Notes under the pieces: model-generated
What the model saw: only the letters and a program-made list of their open reading frames with translations
Databases searched by the model: none
What the model was told of the DNA's origin: nothing
Assembly: GCF_000688475.1 (NCBI RefSeq)
Contig: NZ_JIAN01000006.1
Coordinates: 186,001 to 250,000 of the forward strand
Direction of reading: 5' to 3'
Length of the DNA: 64,000 nucleotides
Origin: Cellulomonas sp. URHE0023
Lineage (GTDB): Bacteria; Actinomycetota; Actinomycetes; Actinomycetales; Cellulomonadaceae
Shown here: one piece after another, positions 50,073 to 58,749 of the stretch
Numbering within the stretch: position 1 is the first letter of the stretch
Layout: each line of letters opens with the position of its first letter
Translations under genes and position numbers: made by a program

Positions 50073-50132
50073 CCGGAGCACGCCCGCGCGGCCTGCGCGG
50101 ATGCGTCCGTCCCGTCGCTTAACGTTGCTCTC

Positions 50133-51428
50133 ATGCGATCTGAGGCGACCCCGGACCTCCCCGCCGGAGGGTCTGAACCGCCTGCCGTCGTCTCCGCGGA
50201 CGACGCTGCGGTCCCCCAGGCTGACGCCCCGGAGATCGTCATGCTCACCGAGCCGGCAGAAGGCATCCCCTCGGTCGTCGAGACGCCAGAGGCCCTGGCC
50301 GCCGTCGTCGCCGCGTTCGGCGCGGGGACCGGCCCGGTCGCTGTCGACGCGGAGCGCGCCTCCGGCTACCGCTACGGCCAGCGCACGTACCTGGTCCAGC
50401 TCCGTCGCGAGGGTGCCGGGACCGCACTGATCGACCCGATCGCCGTGCCGGACCTGTCCTCGCTGTCCGAGGCCCTGGTCGGCGTCGAGTGGGTTCTTCA
50501 CGCGGCGTCCCAGGACCTGCCCGGTCTGGCCGAGCAGGGCTTGCTGCCGAGCCGGGTGTTCGACACCGAGCTCGGCGCCCGGCTCCTCGGGATGGAGCGG
50601 GTCGGGCTCGCGGCGGTGGTCGCCGACGCCCTGGGTCTCGGGCTGGCCAAGGAGCACTCGGCCGTGGACTGGTCGACGCGGCCCCTTCCCACCGAGTGGC
50701 TGCGGTACGCCGCCCTGGACGTCGAGGTGCTCGTCGAGCTCCGGGAGATCCTGGCCGAACGGCTCGCGGTCGCCGGCAAGGCGGAGTGGGCCGCGCAGGA
50801 GTTCGAGGCCGTGCGCACCGCACCGCTACCCGCCCCGCGCGTCGAGCCGTGGCGCAGGGTGTCCGGGCTGCACGCGATCCGTGACGCCCGCCGGCTCGGC
50901 GTGGTTCGCGAGCTCTGGCTCACGCGCGACCAGAACGCGCGGCAGCGGGACATCTCCCCCGGCCGCGTCCTGCCGGACCACGCGATCATCGCGGCGGCGC
51001 AGGCCCTGCCGCGGACCGTCTCCGAGCTGACGGCGCTCCCGGCGTTCGCAGGTAAGGGCACGCGTCGACGGGCGCCGCTCTGGCAGCAGGCGATCGACCG
51101 GGCCCTCGCCGAGCCCGACAGCGAGCTCCCCTCGGTCCGTGGACCGAAGAGCGACGCACCGCCGCCGCCGCGGGCCTGGGCCGAGAAGGACCCCGCTGCT
51201 GCCGCACGCCTGGCTGCTGCTCGCGACGCGGTCGCCGCCCTCTCCGCGCAGTGGTCGGTGCCGGCCGAGAACCTGTTGCAGCCCGACCTCCTGCGCAGGC
51301 TGTGCTGGACGCCGCCGGCTGTGCTCGACCTGGACTCCATCGGCGCGTTCCTCAGCGCAGGCGGAGCGCGCCCCTGGCAGATCGAGCTCGTGGGACCCCG
51401 GCTGGCCGAGGCGTTCGCCGCGCTCTAG
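50133..51428 (+). CDS. rnd: Ribonuclease D-like 3'-5' exonuclease with HRDC domain
   Basis: 431 residues. The DEDD exonuclease domain has VAVDAERASGYRYGQRTYLVQL (Asp/Glu of Exo I), VLHAASQDLPGL (Exo II) and LRYAALDVEVLVEL (Exo III, YxxxD). The C-terminal region contains an HRDC-like helical block: HAIIAAAQALPRTVSELTALP. The first 40 residues are low-complexity. RNase D trims the 3' ends of structured RNAs, for example tRNA precursors. The same gene order (DUF3000, rnd, fadA, fadB) recurs in actinobacteria. It starts at ATG 50133 and its stop is 127 bp before fadA. Confidence 0.9.
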   Translation: MRSEATPDLPAGGSEPPAVVSADDAAVPQADAPEIVMLTEPAEGIPSVVETPEALAAVVAAFGAGTGPVAVDAERASGYRYGQRTYLVQLRREGAGTALIDPIAVPDLSSLSEALVGVEWVLHAASQDLPGLAEQGLLPSRVFDTELGARLLGMERVGLAAVVADALGLGLAKEHSAVDWSTRPLPTEWLRYAALDVEVLVELREILAERLAVAGKAEWAAQEFEAVRTAPLPAPRVEPWRRVSGLHAIRDARRLGVVRELWLTRDQNARQRDISPGRVLPDHAIIAAAQALPRTVSELTALPAFAGKGTRRRAPLWQQAIDRALAEPDSELPSVRGPKSDAPPPPRAWAEKDPAAAARLAAARDAVAALSAQWSVPAENLLQPDLLRRLCWTPPAVLDLDSIGAFLSAGGARPWQIELVGPRLAEAFAAL

Positions 51429-51436
51429 CGCGCGCT

Positions 51437-51452
51437 GTTACCCATCGGTAAC
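51437..51452. promoter_or_regulatory. Palindrome GTTACC-CATC-GGTAAC upstream of fadA
   Basis: A 6+6 perfect dyad with a four-base spacer, within the 127 bp gap before fadA and centred about 111 bp from its ATG. Its AT-rich arms stand out against the GC-rich background. Its size fits a TetR-type (FadR/FasR-like) operator for fatty-acid control, but the regulator is not in the window. I could not fit a convincing promoter with correct spacing. Confidence 0.45.
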
Positions 51453-51555
51453 TTGCGTCTCGTCAGATCCCGGTACCCGGGGTATCGTCTACTGGTCGCG
51501 GGCTCGTACGTGCCTGCCCGCCCGGACACCGTCGTCCCGCCTTTGGAGGCCCTGG

Positions 51556-52797
51556 ATGCCCACCCCATCCCCGCGAGTCCGTCGCGTCGTGTTCGTCGAC
51601 GGGGTACGCACCCCGTTCGGTCGCGCACGCAAAGACGGCCTCTACGCGAACACCCGCGCCGACGACCTGTCGGTCAAGACCATCCGAGAGCTGCTGCGCC
51701 GCCACCCGTCGCTGCCGCCCGAGCGGATCGACGAGGTCGCCATCGCCGCCACGACGCAGCAGGGCGACCAGGGACTCACCCTGGGCCGCACGGTCGGCGT
51801 GCTGGCCGGGCTGCCCCGCTCGGTCCCCGGCTACGCGATCGACCGCATGTGCGCCGGCGGAATGACCGCCGTGACCAACATCGCCGCCGCGATCGGTGTG
51901 GGCGCGCAGGACGTCGCCCTGGCCGGCGGCGTCGAGCACATGGGACGTCACCCGATGGGGTTCGACGCGGACCCCAACCCGCGCTTCCTCTCGGAGCGCC
52001 TGGTCGAGAACGACGCACTCAACATGGGCGTGACGGCCGAGAACCTGCACGACACGTTCCCGGCACTCACCCGCGAGCGTGCGGACGCGTACGGCGCCGC
52101 GAGCCAGGCCAAGTACGCCGCCGCACTGGCAGCCGGCAAGATCGACCCCGACCTCGTCCCCGTCGCCCTGCGTGACCCCGAGAACGGCTGGGGACTGGCC
52201 ACGGCGGACGAGCCGCCGCGTCCGGGCACGACCGTCGAGGCGATCGGCAAGCTCGCCACCCCGTTCCGCGCGGGCGGTCGCGTCACGGCGGGCACCGCCG
52301 CACCGTTGACCGACGGCGCCGCATCCTGCCTGCTCGCGGCCGAGGAGACCGCCGACGAGCTCGGGCTGCCCACGCGGATGCGCATGGTCTCGTTCGCCTA
52401 CGCGGGCGTCGAGCCGTCGATCATGGGCATCGGCCCGGTACCGGCCACGACCAAGGCCCTCCAGCGTGCCGGCCTCACGATCGAGGACATCGGCCTGTTC
52501 GAGATCAACGAGGCGTTCGCCGTCCAGGTGCTCTCGTTCCTCGACGCGTTCGGGATCGCCGACGACGACCCCCGGGTGAACCAGTACGGCGGGGCGATCG
52601 CGGTCGGCCACCCGCTGGCATCCTCGGGCGTCCGCCTGATGACGCAGCTGGCACGCCAGTTCGCTGAGCAGCCCGAGGTCCGCTACGGCCTGACGACCAT
52701 GTGCGTCGGCCTCGGGCAGGGCGGCACCGTGATCTGGGAGAACCCGAACCACCCTGACTACGAGTCCTTCGACGCTTCTGAGGGGAGCGCCCTGTGA
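51556..52797 (+). CDS. fadA: Acetyl-CoA acyltransferase (3-ketoacyl-CoA thiolase)
   Basis: 413 residues. Nucleophilic Cys in DRMCAGGMTA, the NEAFA motif, GGAIAVGHPLASSG with His, and MCVGLGQGG with the second Cys. VRTPFGRARKDG is near the start. It cleaves 3-ketoacyl-CoA with CoA to acetyl-CoA and a shortened acyl-CoA in beta-oxidation. The start ATG 51556 is preceded by TTGGAGG. Its stop overlaps the fadB GTG (GTGA at 52794-52797), giving the usual fadA-fadB operon. An operator-like dyad lies upstream. Confidence 0.94.
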   Translation: MPTPSPRVRRVVFVDGVRTPFGRARKDGLYANTRADDLSVKTIRELLRRHPSLPPERIDEVAIAATTQQGDQGLTLGRTVGVLAGLPRSVPGYAIDRMCAGGMTAVTNIAAAIGVGAQDVALAGGVEHMGRHPMGFDADPNPRFLSERLVENDALNMGVTAENLHDTFPALTRERADAYGAASQAKYAAALAAGKIDPDLVPVALRDPENGWGLATADEPPRPGTTVEAIGKLATPFRAGGRVTAGTAAPLTDGAASCLLAAEETADELGLPTRMRMVSFAYAGVEPSIMGIGPVPATTKALQRAGLTIEDIGLFEINEAFAVQVLSFLDAFGIADDDPRVNQYGGAIAVGHPLASSGVRLMTQLARQFAEQPEVRYGLTTMCVGLGQGGTVIWENPNHPDYESFDASEGSAL

Positions 52798-54908
52798 GCA
52801 CGACCACGACCGAGGCACGTGCCGAGCGCGTCACCCACGCCCACGCCCGCGACGTCCAGCTGCCCGACGGCGCCGGCACCCTCGCGCTCGTCACGCTCGA
52901 CAACGGGCTCGACCACACGAAGCCGTCCACGCTCGGCCCGCTGGGGATCGCCTCGTTGTTCGAGACGCTCACGGCCGTGCGCGGACGCGTCGAGGCGGGA
53001 GAGATCTCCGCGGTCGCCGTCACCGGCAAGCCGTACTTCCTCGCGGCGGGCGCTGACCTGTCCCTGATCGGTTCGATCCCGGACCGCTCGGTCGCACTCG
53101 AGCTCGGGCGCAACGGCCACGCCGCGTACGAGCTCCTGCACTCGATGGGCGTCCCCACGTTCGCGTTCGTCAACGGCATCGCGCTGGGCGGCGGCCTGGA
53201 GCTGGCGCTCAACTGCGACTACCGCACCGTGGCGTCCGACGTGCGCGCGCTCGCTCTCCCGGAGACCGGCCTCGGCCTGGTGCCCGGCTGGGGCGGTGCC
53301 TACATCGTGCCGCGGCTCGTGGGCATCGAGAAGGCGCTCGAGGTCATCCTCACGCGCCCGGCGGCCAACAAGCCCTACGCGGCAGCCGAGGCCGCGTCGA
53401 TCGGGCTCGTCGACCTCGTGCTCGACCCCAGCGACTTCCTCGAGGAGTCGATCCGGTGGGCGGCCCGGGTGCTGACCGGCGCGGTCGTGGTCGAGCGACG
53501 CCCGCTCGATCCGGCGCCGCTGTGGGACGGTGCCGTCGCGATCGCGCGGCAGCGGCTCGATGCCGTCATCAACGGGTCGCGTCCTGCGCCGTACCGGGCG
53601 CTCGACCTCGTCGCGGCGGCGCGTGACGCCTCACGGGTCGACGCGTTCGCCGCGGAGGACGAGGCGCTCGCCGACCTGATCATGTCCGACGAGATGCGTG
53701 CCAGCATCTACGCGTTCGGGCTGGTGTCGGGCGGCAAGAAGCCGGTCGGCGCACCCGACCGCTCGCTCGCCCAGCCCGTCACCCGGGTCGGCATCGTCGG
53801 CGCCGGCCTCATGGCCGCGCAGATCGCGACCCTGTTCGCGCAGCGGCTGGGCGTCCCGGTCGTCATGCGGGACCTCGACCAGGAGCGGGTCGACAAGGGA
53901 CTCGCCGCCGTCAAGGCAACGGTGGACCGGCTGACGTCGACCGGCCGGATGAGCCAGGCGACCGGGTCTCGGCTGCTGGGCTCGATCCACGGCACCACCG
54001 ACCTCGCCGAGTTCGCGTCGTGCGACCTCGTCATCGAGGCGGTCACCGAGATCCTCGACCTGAAGAAGCGCGTGTTCGCCGAGCTCGAGACGGTCATCTC
54101 CCCCACGGCCATCCTCGCGACCAACACGAGCGCACTGTCCGTGAGCGCGATGGCCGCGGACCTTCAGCACCCCGAGCGCGTCGTCGGGCTGCACTTCTTC
54201 AACCCCGTGGCCGCGATGCCGCTGGTCGAGGTCGTCCAGGCCGAGCACACGTCGCTCGAGGCGCTCGCGACGGGGTTCGCCGTGGCGGCGAAGCTGCGCA
54301 AGACGGCCGTTCTCGTGGCCGACCGGCCGGGCTTCGTCGTCAACCGGCTGCTCGTCCTGCTCCTCGGCGTGATCGTGGACGCCGTCGAGCACGGGACGCC
54401 CGTCGAGGTGGCCGACCGGGCGCTGCGGCCTCTCGGTCTGCCGATGCCCCCGTTCGAGCTGTTCGACCTGGTCGGACCCGCCGTCGGGCTGCACGTGCTC
54501 ACGTCGCTGCGCGAGGAGCTGGGCGATCGTTTCCCGCGCTCCCCGGGCCTCGAGAAGCTCGTGGCAGACGGCACCCGCGTCGTCCTGCCTGCACCCGCCA
54601 AGGGACTGCCGAAGCCGGTCGACCCGGCTATCCAGTCGGCGTTCACCGGCCCCAGCGAGGGCACGGCCCTCGACGAGGCGGGTGTGCTCGACAGCGTGCT
54701 GTCGGCGCTGACCGTCGAGGTCGGGCACATGCTCGAGGAGGGTGTCGTGTCCACCCCGCAGCAGATCGACCTGTGCATGATCCTGGGCGCCGGCTGGGGG
54801 TTCCACCTCGGTGGCCTGACGCCGTACCTGGACCGCACCGGCTACTCCGAGCGGATCCTCGGCCACCGGCTCCTGCCGGACGGCGCCGCGAACGTCCCGG
54901 CGGTCTGA
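52794..54908 (+). CDS. fadB: Multifunctional beta-oxidation enzyme: enoyl-CoA hydratase and 3-hydroxyacyl-CoA dehydrogenase
   Basis: 704 residues. The crotonase domain (about 1-220) has AVTGKPYFLAAGADLS and FVNGIALGGGLELALNCD for the oxyanion hole, and GLVPGWGG after it. The dehydrogenase Rossmann domain (about 320-510) starts VGIVGAGLMAAQIA, with HFFNPVAAMPLVEVV and ADRPGFVVNRLL. The C-terminal 3-HCDH domains complete it. It hydrates enoyl-CoA and oxidises 3-hydroxyacyl-CoA, feeding the thiolase encoded by the overlapping fadA. The GTG start is part of the GTGA overlap. A very strong hairpin ends the operon just after the stop. Confidence 0.93.
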   Translation: MSTTTTEARAERVTHAHARDVQLPDGAGTLALVTLDNGLDHTKPSTLGPLGIASLFETLTAVRGRVEAGEISAVAVTGKPYFLAAGADLSLIGSIPDRSVALELGRNGHAAYELLHSMGVPTFAFVNGIALGGGLELALNCDYRTVASDVRALALPETGLGLVPGWGGAYIVPRLVGIEKALEVILTRPAANKPYAAAEAASIGLVDLVLDPSDFLEESIRWAARVLTGAVVVERRPLDPAPLWDGAVAIARQRLDAVINGSRPAPYRALDLVAAARDASRVDAFAAEDEALADLIMSDEMRASIYAFGLVSGGKKPVGAPDRSLAQPVTRVGIVGAGLMAAQIATLFAQRLGVPVVMRDLDQERVDKGLAAVKATVDRLTSTGRMSQATGSRLLGSIHGTTDLAEFASCDLVIEAVTEILDLKKRVFAELETVISPTAILATNTSALSVSAMAADLQHPERVVGLHFFNPVAAMPLVEVVQAEHTSLEALATGFAVAAKLRKTAVLVADRPGFVVNRLLVLLLGVIVDAVEHGTPVEVADRALRPLGLPMPPFELFDLVGPAVGLHVLTSLREELGDRFPRSPGLEKLVADGTRVVLPAPAKGLPKPVDPAIQSAFTGPSEGTALDEAGVLDSVLSALTVEVGHMLEEGVVSTPQQIDLCMILGAGWGFHLGGLTPYLDRTGYSERILGHRLLPDGAANVPAV

Positions 54909-54911
54909 GTA

Positions 54912-54944
54912 GTCGGGCGGCGGCCGCACCGGCCGCCGCCCGAC
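54912..54944. terminator. Very strong bidirectional hairpin terminator
   Basis: GTCGGGCGGCGGCCG, loop CAC, CGGCCGCCGCCCGAC: a perfect 15-bp stem between the stop of fadB (54908, plus) and the stop of the GH127 gene (54949, minus). All stem bases pair. It has no T run. Confidence 0.88.
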
Positions 54945-54948
54945 CTCC

Positions 54949-56868
54949 TCACGCCACGGGGATCCAGACCCGCATGGTCGACGGTCCCCTGTTCGCCCAG
55001 TCGTGGTACTCGACGAGCGGAACCTCGGCAGTCCTGCCTCCGGTGCCGTTCGCGTCCGCCCCGTAGGGCCACGGACCCTCGGCGGGGCGCTCGAACCCGA
55101 ACGTGGCCACGACGCGTCCGTCCACCACGCGCGGCGGCACGCTCGGATCCAGGCGCAGGTCGGCCACGTCGGTCGAGACGCCCACCTCGCCCAGGTCGAC
55201 CGACTCGACCGCCAGAACGAGCGGCCCCCGTTCCACGGCCGCGCACCCCCGCACGGCGTCGATGCGCGGGTCAGCCACCGAGATCCGCGGCGCCACGGGA
55301 AGCGTGAGCTCGACGACGTCTCCCGCCTCGAACCGGCGGCGCACGGAGACGGACCCCGCAGAGACCGGCCGCGTGCCCTCGGGAGTGCGCAGGGTCGCGC
55401 CGGCCGCCCACGACGGCACGCGCAGAGTCAACGTCCACGGCTCGTCCGAGGAGTCTGCGGCCGTCACGCGGATGGCCCCGTCGTGTGGGTAGCCGGTCTC
55501 GACGTCGACCGCGATGCTCCTTCCGTCGGGCAGCGCGGTACGGATCCGGGACGGTGCGTACTGGTGGATCTGCAGACCGTCGTCGTCGGTCGTGGCGACG
55601 TACGAGGCGAGGCTCGCGAGCGTCCGGGCGACGTTGGGCGGGCAGCACGAGACGGCGAACCAGGGTGCGCGCATCGACGTCGACGCCCGCGGCACCGCCG
55701 CATCGGACGCAGGCACCGTCCCCGGTCGGCGCTGGTGCAGCGTGTTCGTGTAGTAGAACGACTGGCCGTCGTGGGACGGTGACGTCGCCAGCACGTTGTA
55801 GAGCGTCCGCTCGATGAGGTCGGCGTACCGCGGGTCTGCCTGAGCGAGCAGCAGGCGCCAGGAGAACATGATCGAACCGACGCCGGCGCACGTCTCGGAG
55901 TACGCGCGGTCGGGTGGGAGCACGAAGTCGTCGCCGAACGACTCGTCCAGGTGGTGCGACCCCTGACCGCCCGTGATGTAGGTGCGGCGGGCCACGGTGT
56001 TCTGCCACTGCGTGGTCAGCGCGGCGAGAAGCTCGGCGTCGTCGGTCTCGACGGCGACGTCGACCGCGCCCGCGGACAGGTAGTTGGCACGCACCGCGTG
56101 CCCACGCAGAACCGTCGCGTCACGGACCGGGACGTCGTCCTGGTAGTAGCTGCGGCCGTACTCGATGTCGCCGAGCGTGCCTGTGCCGCGACGAGCGACG
56201 AAGAGCGCTGCCTGGTCGACGTAGCGGCGCTCCCCCGTCGCCCTGCCCAGCTCGGCGAGTGCGGGTTCGATCTCCGCGTGACCGCACACAGCGACTCGCC
56301 CACCGGGACCGAACGTGGCCACGACATGGTCTGCCGCACGCCGAGCGATGTCGACGAGCCCGTCGTCCGCGGACGGACGCGTGCGCAGACGTGCGACAGC
56401 GGCCTGGAAGAGGTGGCCGTAGCAGTACAGCTCGTGCCCCCACTCGAGGTCGCTGTACCGGGCTCCCTGGCCGGGCCGACCGAACGCCGTGCTCAGGTAG
56501 CCGTCCGGCTCCTGGGCCCCTGCCACCCGTCGGACCAGGGCACCGAACCTCCGGTCCAGGTCGGCGTCGTCCGAGCGCCCGATCTCCCACGCCATCGCCT
56601 CGAGCAGCTTGTACACCTCGGAGTCCGAGAACTCTCGGCCGGTGCGTGCACCGAGCGTTCCGGCGGCCGCGTCGTCGAAGTTGCGGATCCAGCCCTCGCG
56701 TTCCAGCCAGTGCTCGATGTGACCGAGCGTCCGCGTGGCGTTGACCTCCTGCCGTTGCGCCCAGAAGCCTCCGGTGATCTCGATGTCGCCGAGGCCAAGC
56801 GGACGCAGAGCGCCGCGGGAGGGGGCGACCGGCGTGGCGGCGGTCGTCGTCGTGGTGGTCATGGTCAT
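54949..56868 (-). CDS. Beta-L-arabinofuranosidase, GH127 family
   Basis: 639 residues. The zinc-thiolate catalytic centre of GH127 is visible: Glu325 and Cys327 in YSETCAGVG, and Cys408-Cys409 in VSCCPPN, arranged as Glu, Cys, Cys-Cys. An (alpha/alpha)6-like catalytic domain spans about 20-450, and a beta-rich C-terminal part follows. The enzyme removes beta-L-arabinofuranosyl units from plant glycans. ATG 56868 overlaps the stop of the upstream ABC permease gene (ATGA). A second ATG at 56862 is better spaced from AAGGG, so the exact start differs by two residues. It is the last gene of a four-gene sugar-import unit that faces a LacI gene. Confidence 0.9.
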   Translation of the reverse strand: MTMTTTTTTAATPVAPSRGALRPLGLGDIEITGGFWAQRQEVNATRTLGHIEHWLEREGWIRNFDDAAAGTLGARTGREFSDSEVYKLLEAMAWEIGRSDDADLDRRFGALVRRVAGAQEPDGYLSTAFGRPGQGARYSDLEWGHELYCYGHLFQAAVARLRTRPSADDGLVDIARRAADHVVATFGPGGRVAVCGHAEIEPALAELGRATGERRYVDQAALFVARRGTGTLGDIEYGRSYYQDDVPVRDATVLRGHAVRANYLSAGAVDVAVETDDAELLAALTTQWQNTVARRTYITGGQGSHHLDESFGDDFVLPPDRAYSETCAGVGSIMFSWRLLLAQADPRYADLIERTLYNVLATSPSHDGQSFYYTNTLHQRRPGTVPASDAAVPRASTSMRAPWFAVSCCPPNVARTLASLASYVATTDDDGLQIHQYAPSRIRTALPDGRSIAVDVETGYPHDGAIRVTAADSSDEPWTLTLRVPSWAAGATLRTPEGTRPVSAGSVSVRRRFEAGDVVELTLPVAPRISVADPRIDAVRGCAAVERGPLVLAVESVDLGEVGVSTDVADLRLDPSVPPRVVDGRVVATFGFERPAEGPWPYGADANGTGGRTAEVPLVEYHDWANRGPSTMRVWIPVA

Positions 56869-57743
56869 CCCTTGAGCGCACCCGACATGAAGCCGCGTAC
56901 GTAGTGTCGTTGGAGCAGGAGGAACAGCACGATGCAGGGCACCGCGAGCACGACGACGCCGGCCTCGGTGGCGCCGTAGTCGACGACCCCTTGGACCTGC
57001 ACCCGCAGGTTGGAGACGGCGAGCGGGAGCGTCATCTTGTTCGTGTCGTTGATGAGGATCAGCGGGGCGAAGAAGTCGTTCCAGGCTGCGAGGAACGCGA
57101 ACAGCCCGACGGTGATCAGGCCCGGCCGCACGGCCGGCAGGAGCACCCGCCACAGCGCCGAGAACGACGAGCACCCGTCGACCAGGGCCGCCTCGTCGAG
57201 CTCTCGCGGCACGGACTCGAACGAGATCCGCATCATGAAGGTCGAGAACGGCAGCTGGAACATGGTGAGCACCAGCGCGACCCCGACCAGCGAGTTCGAC
57301 AGGCCCACCTTGTTGAGCAGCACGTACAACGGGATCAGCAACGAGGCGTAGGGGACCATCAGGATCGCCAGGGTCACCATGAACAGCAGGTTCCGACCCG
57401 GGAAGCGGAACCGCGCGAACGCGTACCCGCCGAGGGTCGAGATCAGCAGCGTGAGGATGACGCACAGCCCGGAGACGAACACCGAGTTGGCGAGGTACTG
57501 CCCGATCCCCGCCTGGTAGTGCGCGAGGGTCGCGTAGTTGCCGAAGCCCCAGCCGTCGACCTGGCCGGTCCCCGGGTGCGGGGACACCGACGAGACCGAG
57601 GTCCACACCAGCGGGAAGAGGAAGATCACCGCGAGCGCACCGGAGAACACCCAGAACGGGGTGCGCATCGCGACGCCGCCGACACGGGTGGTCGGTGCGG
57701 TGCGGGACGGTGCGACGGCGGGTCGCTCGGTCGTCGTGGTCAC
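56865..57743 (-). CDS. Carbohydrate ABC transporter permease (MalG type)
   Basis: 292 residues, six helices. The EAA loop, EAALVDGCSSFSALWRVLLPAVRPG, contacts the ATPase. The N-terminal 30 residues are a Thr/Ala/Pro tail. It forms the inner-membrane channel with the MalF-type partner encoded just upstream (10 bp gap). The start is GTG 57743 with GAGG upstream. No ATP-binding subunit is encoded in this operon, so it probably uses a shared MsmK/MsiK-type ATPase, as is usual for actinobacterial sugar importers. Substrate inferred: arabinofuranose-containing oligosaccharides. Confidence 0.92.
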   Translation of the reverse strand: MTTTTERPAVAPSRTAPTTRVGGVAMRTPFWVFSGALAVIFLFPLVWTSVSSVSPHPGTGQVDGWGFGNYATLAHYQAGIGQYLANSVFVSGLCVILTLLISTLGGYAFARFRFPGRNLLFMVTLAILMVPYASLLIPLYVLLNKVGLSNSLVGVALVLTMFQLPFSTFMMRISFESVPRELDEAALVDGCSSFSALWRVLLPAVRPGLITVGLFAFLAAWNDFFAPLILINDTNKMTLPLAVSNLRVQVQGVVDYGATEAGVVVLAVPCIVLFLLLQRHYVRGFMSGALKG

Positions 57744-57753
57744 GGTCCGTACC

Positions 57754-58662
57754 TCAGTTCTCGCCCGAGCCGCGGAAGGCCCGCAGCTGGACGACGTTGA
57801 TGACGACGAGGGCGGCGAGCACCATGACCGAGATCGCCGCGGCGACCCCGAGGTCGTTCTGGCCCTGGAACGCGACCGAGTAGATGAGCTCGACGACGGT
57901 GATGGTGCTGTTGTCCGGGCCGCCCTTGGTGAGGATGTAGAACTGCTCGAACGCAAGGAGCGAGCCGGTCACGCACAGGATCGTGGTGAGCGCGAGCGTC
58001 GGCTTGAGCAGCGGGATGGTGATGCTGCGGAACGTGTGCCAGCGACTGGCGCCGTCCATCCGGGCCGCCTCGTAGATCTCCGACGGGATGGCCTGCAGGC
58101 CGACCAGCATCAGGAGCATGTAGAAGCCGGCGTACCGCCACACGATGAGGAACAGCGTCGAGGCGAGCGCCGCGTTCGGCGTGCCGAGGAACGTCCAGCC
58201 GAAGTGGTTCATGATCGGCGCGAACGGACCGGCCAGCGGCGAGTAGAGCACGTAGAAGAGCAGTGACGCCGACGCGAGACCGAGCGCGCTGGGTACGAGG
58301 AACGAGGTGCGCAGGAACCCCTTCCAGCGCGAGGACTCCTGGACCAGCATCGCCAGACCGAGCCCGAGGGTGATCAGGAGGATCGTCGCGAGCACCGTGT
58401 ACTTCAGCGTGAACCGGACGGAGTCCCAGAAGAACCGGTTGTCCACCGCGTTCACGTAGTTGTCCGGGAGGTTGATCCCCTGGTCACCTGCGAGCAGCGG
58501 CCACTGCGACGCACTCATCCGGAACACGAGAATCAGGGGAAGGACGAACAGGACGATCACGAACAGGGCCGTCGGGGCGGCGTAGACCCACCCCCGCAGG
58601 CGTGAGACGGTCGTTCGCTTGTTGCTGGTGGCCACGGCGAGCCGGGCGGTCTGGAGGGTCAT
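57754..58662 (-). CDS. Carbohydrate ABC transporter permease (MalF type)
   Basis: 302 residues, six membrane helices. GWVYAAPTALFVIVLFVLPLILVFRMS opens it, and the EAA loop reads EIYEAARMDGASRWHTFRSITIPLLKPT. It pairs with the downstream MalG-type permease to form the import channel for sugars delivered by the substrate-binding lipoprotein. GAGAGG precedes ATG 58662. The 88 bp between the binding-protein gene and this gene hold a 13-bp stem-loop. Confidence 0.92.
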   Translation of the reverse strand: MTLQTARLAVATSNKRTTVSRLRGWVYAAPTALFVIVLFVLPLILVFRMSASQWPLLAGDQGINLPDNYVNAVDNRFFWDSVRFTLKYTVLATILLITLGLGLAMLVQESSRWKGFLRTSFLVPSALGLASASLLFYVLYSPLAGPFAPIMNHFGWTFLGTPNAALASTLFLIVWRYAGFYMLLMLVGLQAIPSEIYEAARMDGASRWHTFRSITIPLLKPTLALTTILCVTGSLLAFEQFYILTKGGPDNSTITVVELIYSVAFQGQNDLGVAAAISVMVLAALVVINVVQLRAFRGSGEN

Positions 58663-58694
58663 CGAGTACCTCTCGTGCGGCGAGCTGGGTCCGC

Positions 58695-58735
58695 CCCGCC
58701 GGTGGGTCCGCGTGCCTGCGGCACCCACCGGCGGG
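58695..58735 (-). other. Intercistronic stem-loop after the binding-protein gene
   Basis: CCCGCCGGTGGGT and ACCCACCGGCGGG form a perfect 13-bp stem with a 15-base loop, located between the binding-protein stop (58750) and the first permease start (58662). Such hairpins commonly protect the 5' cistron from 3' decay and reduce read-through, letting the binding protein be made in excess over the channel. Confidence 0.75.
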
Positions 58736-58749
58736 ACGGCTAGGCAGGA

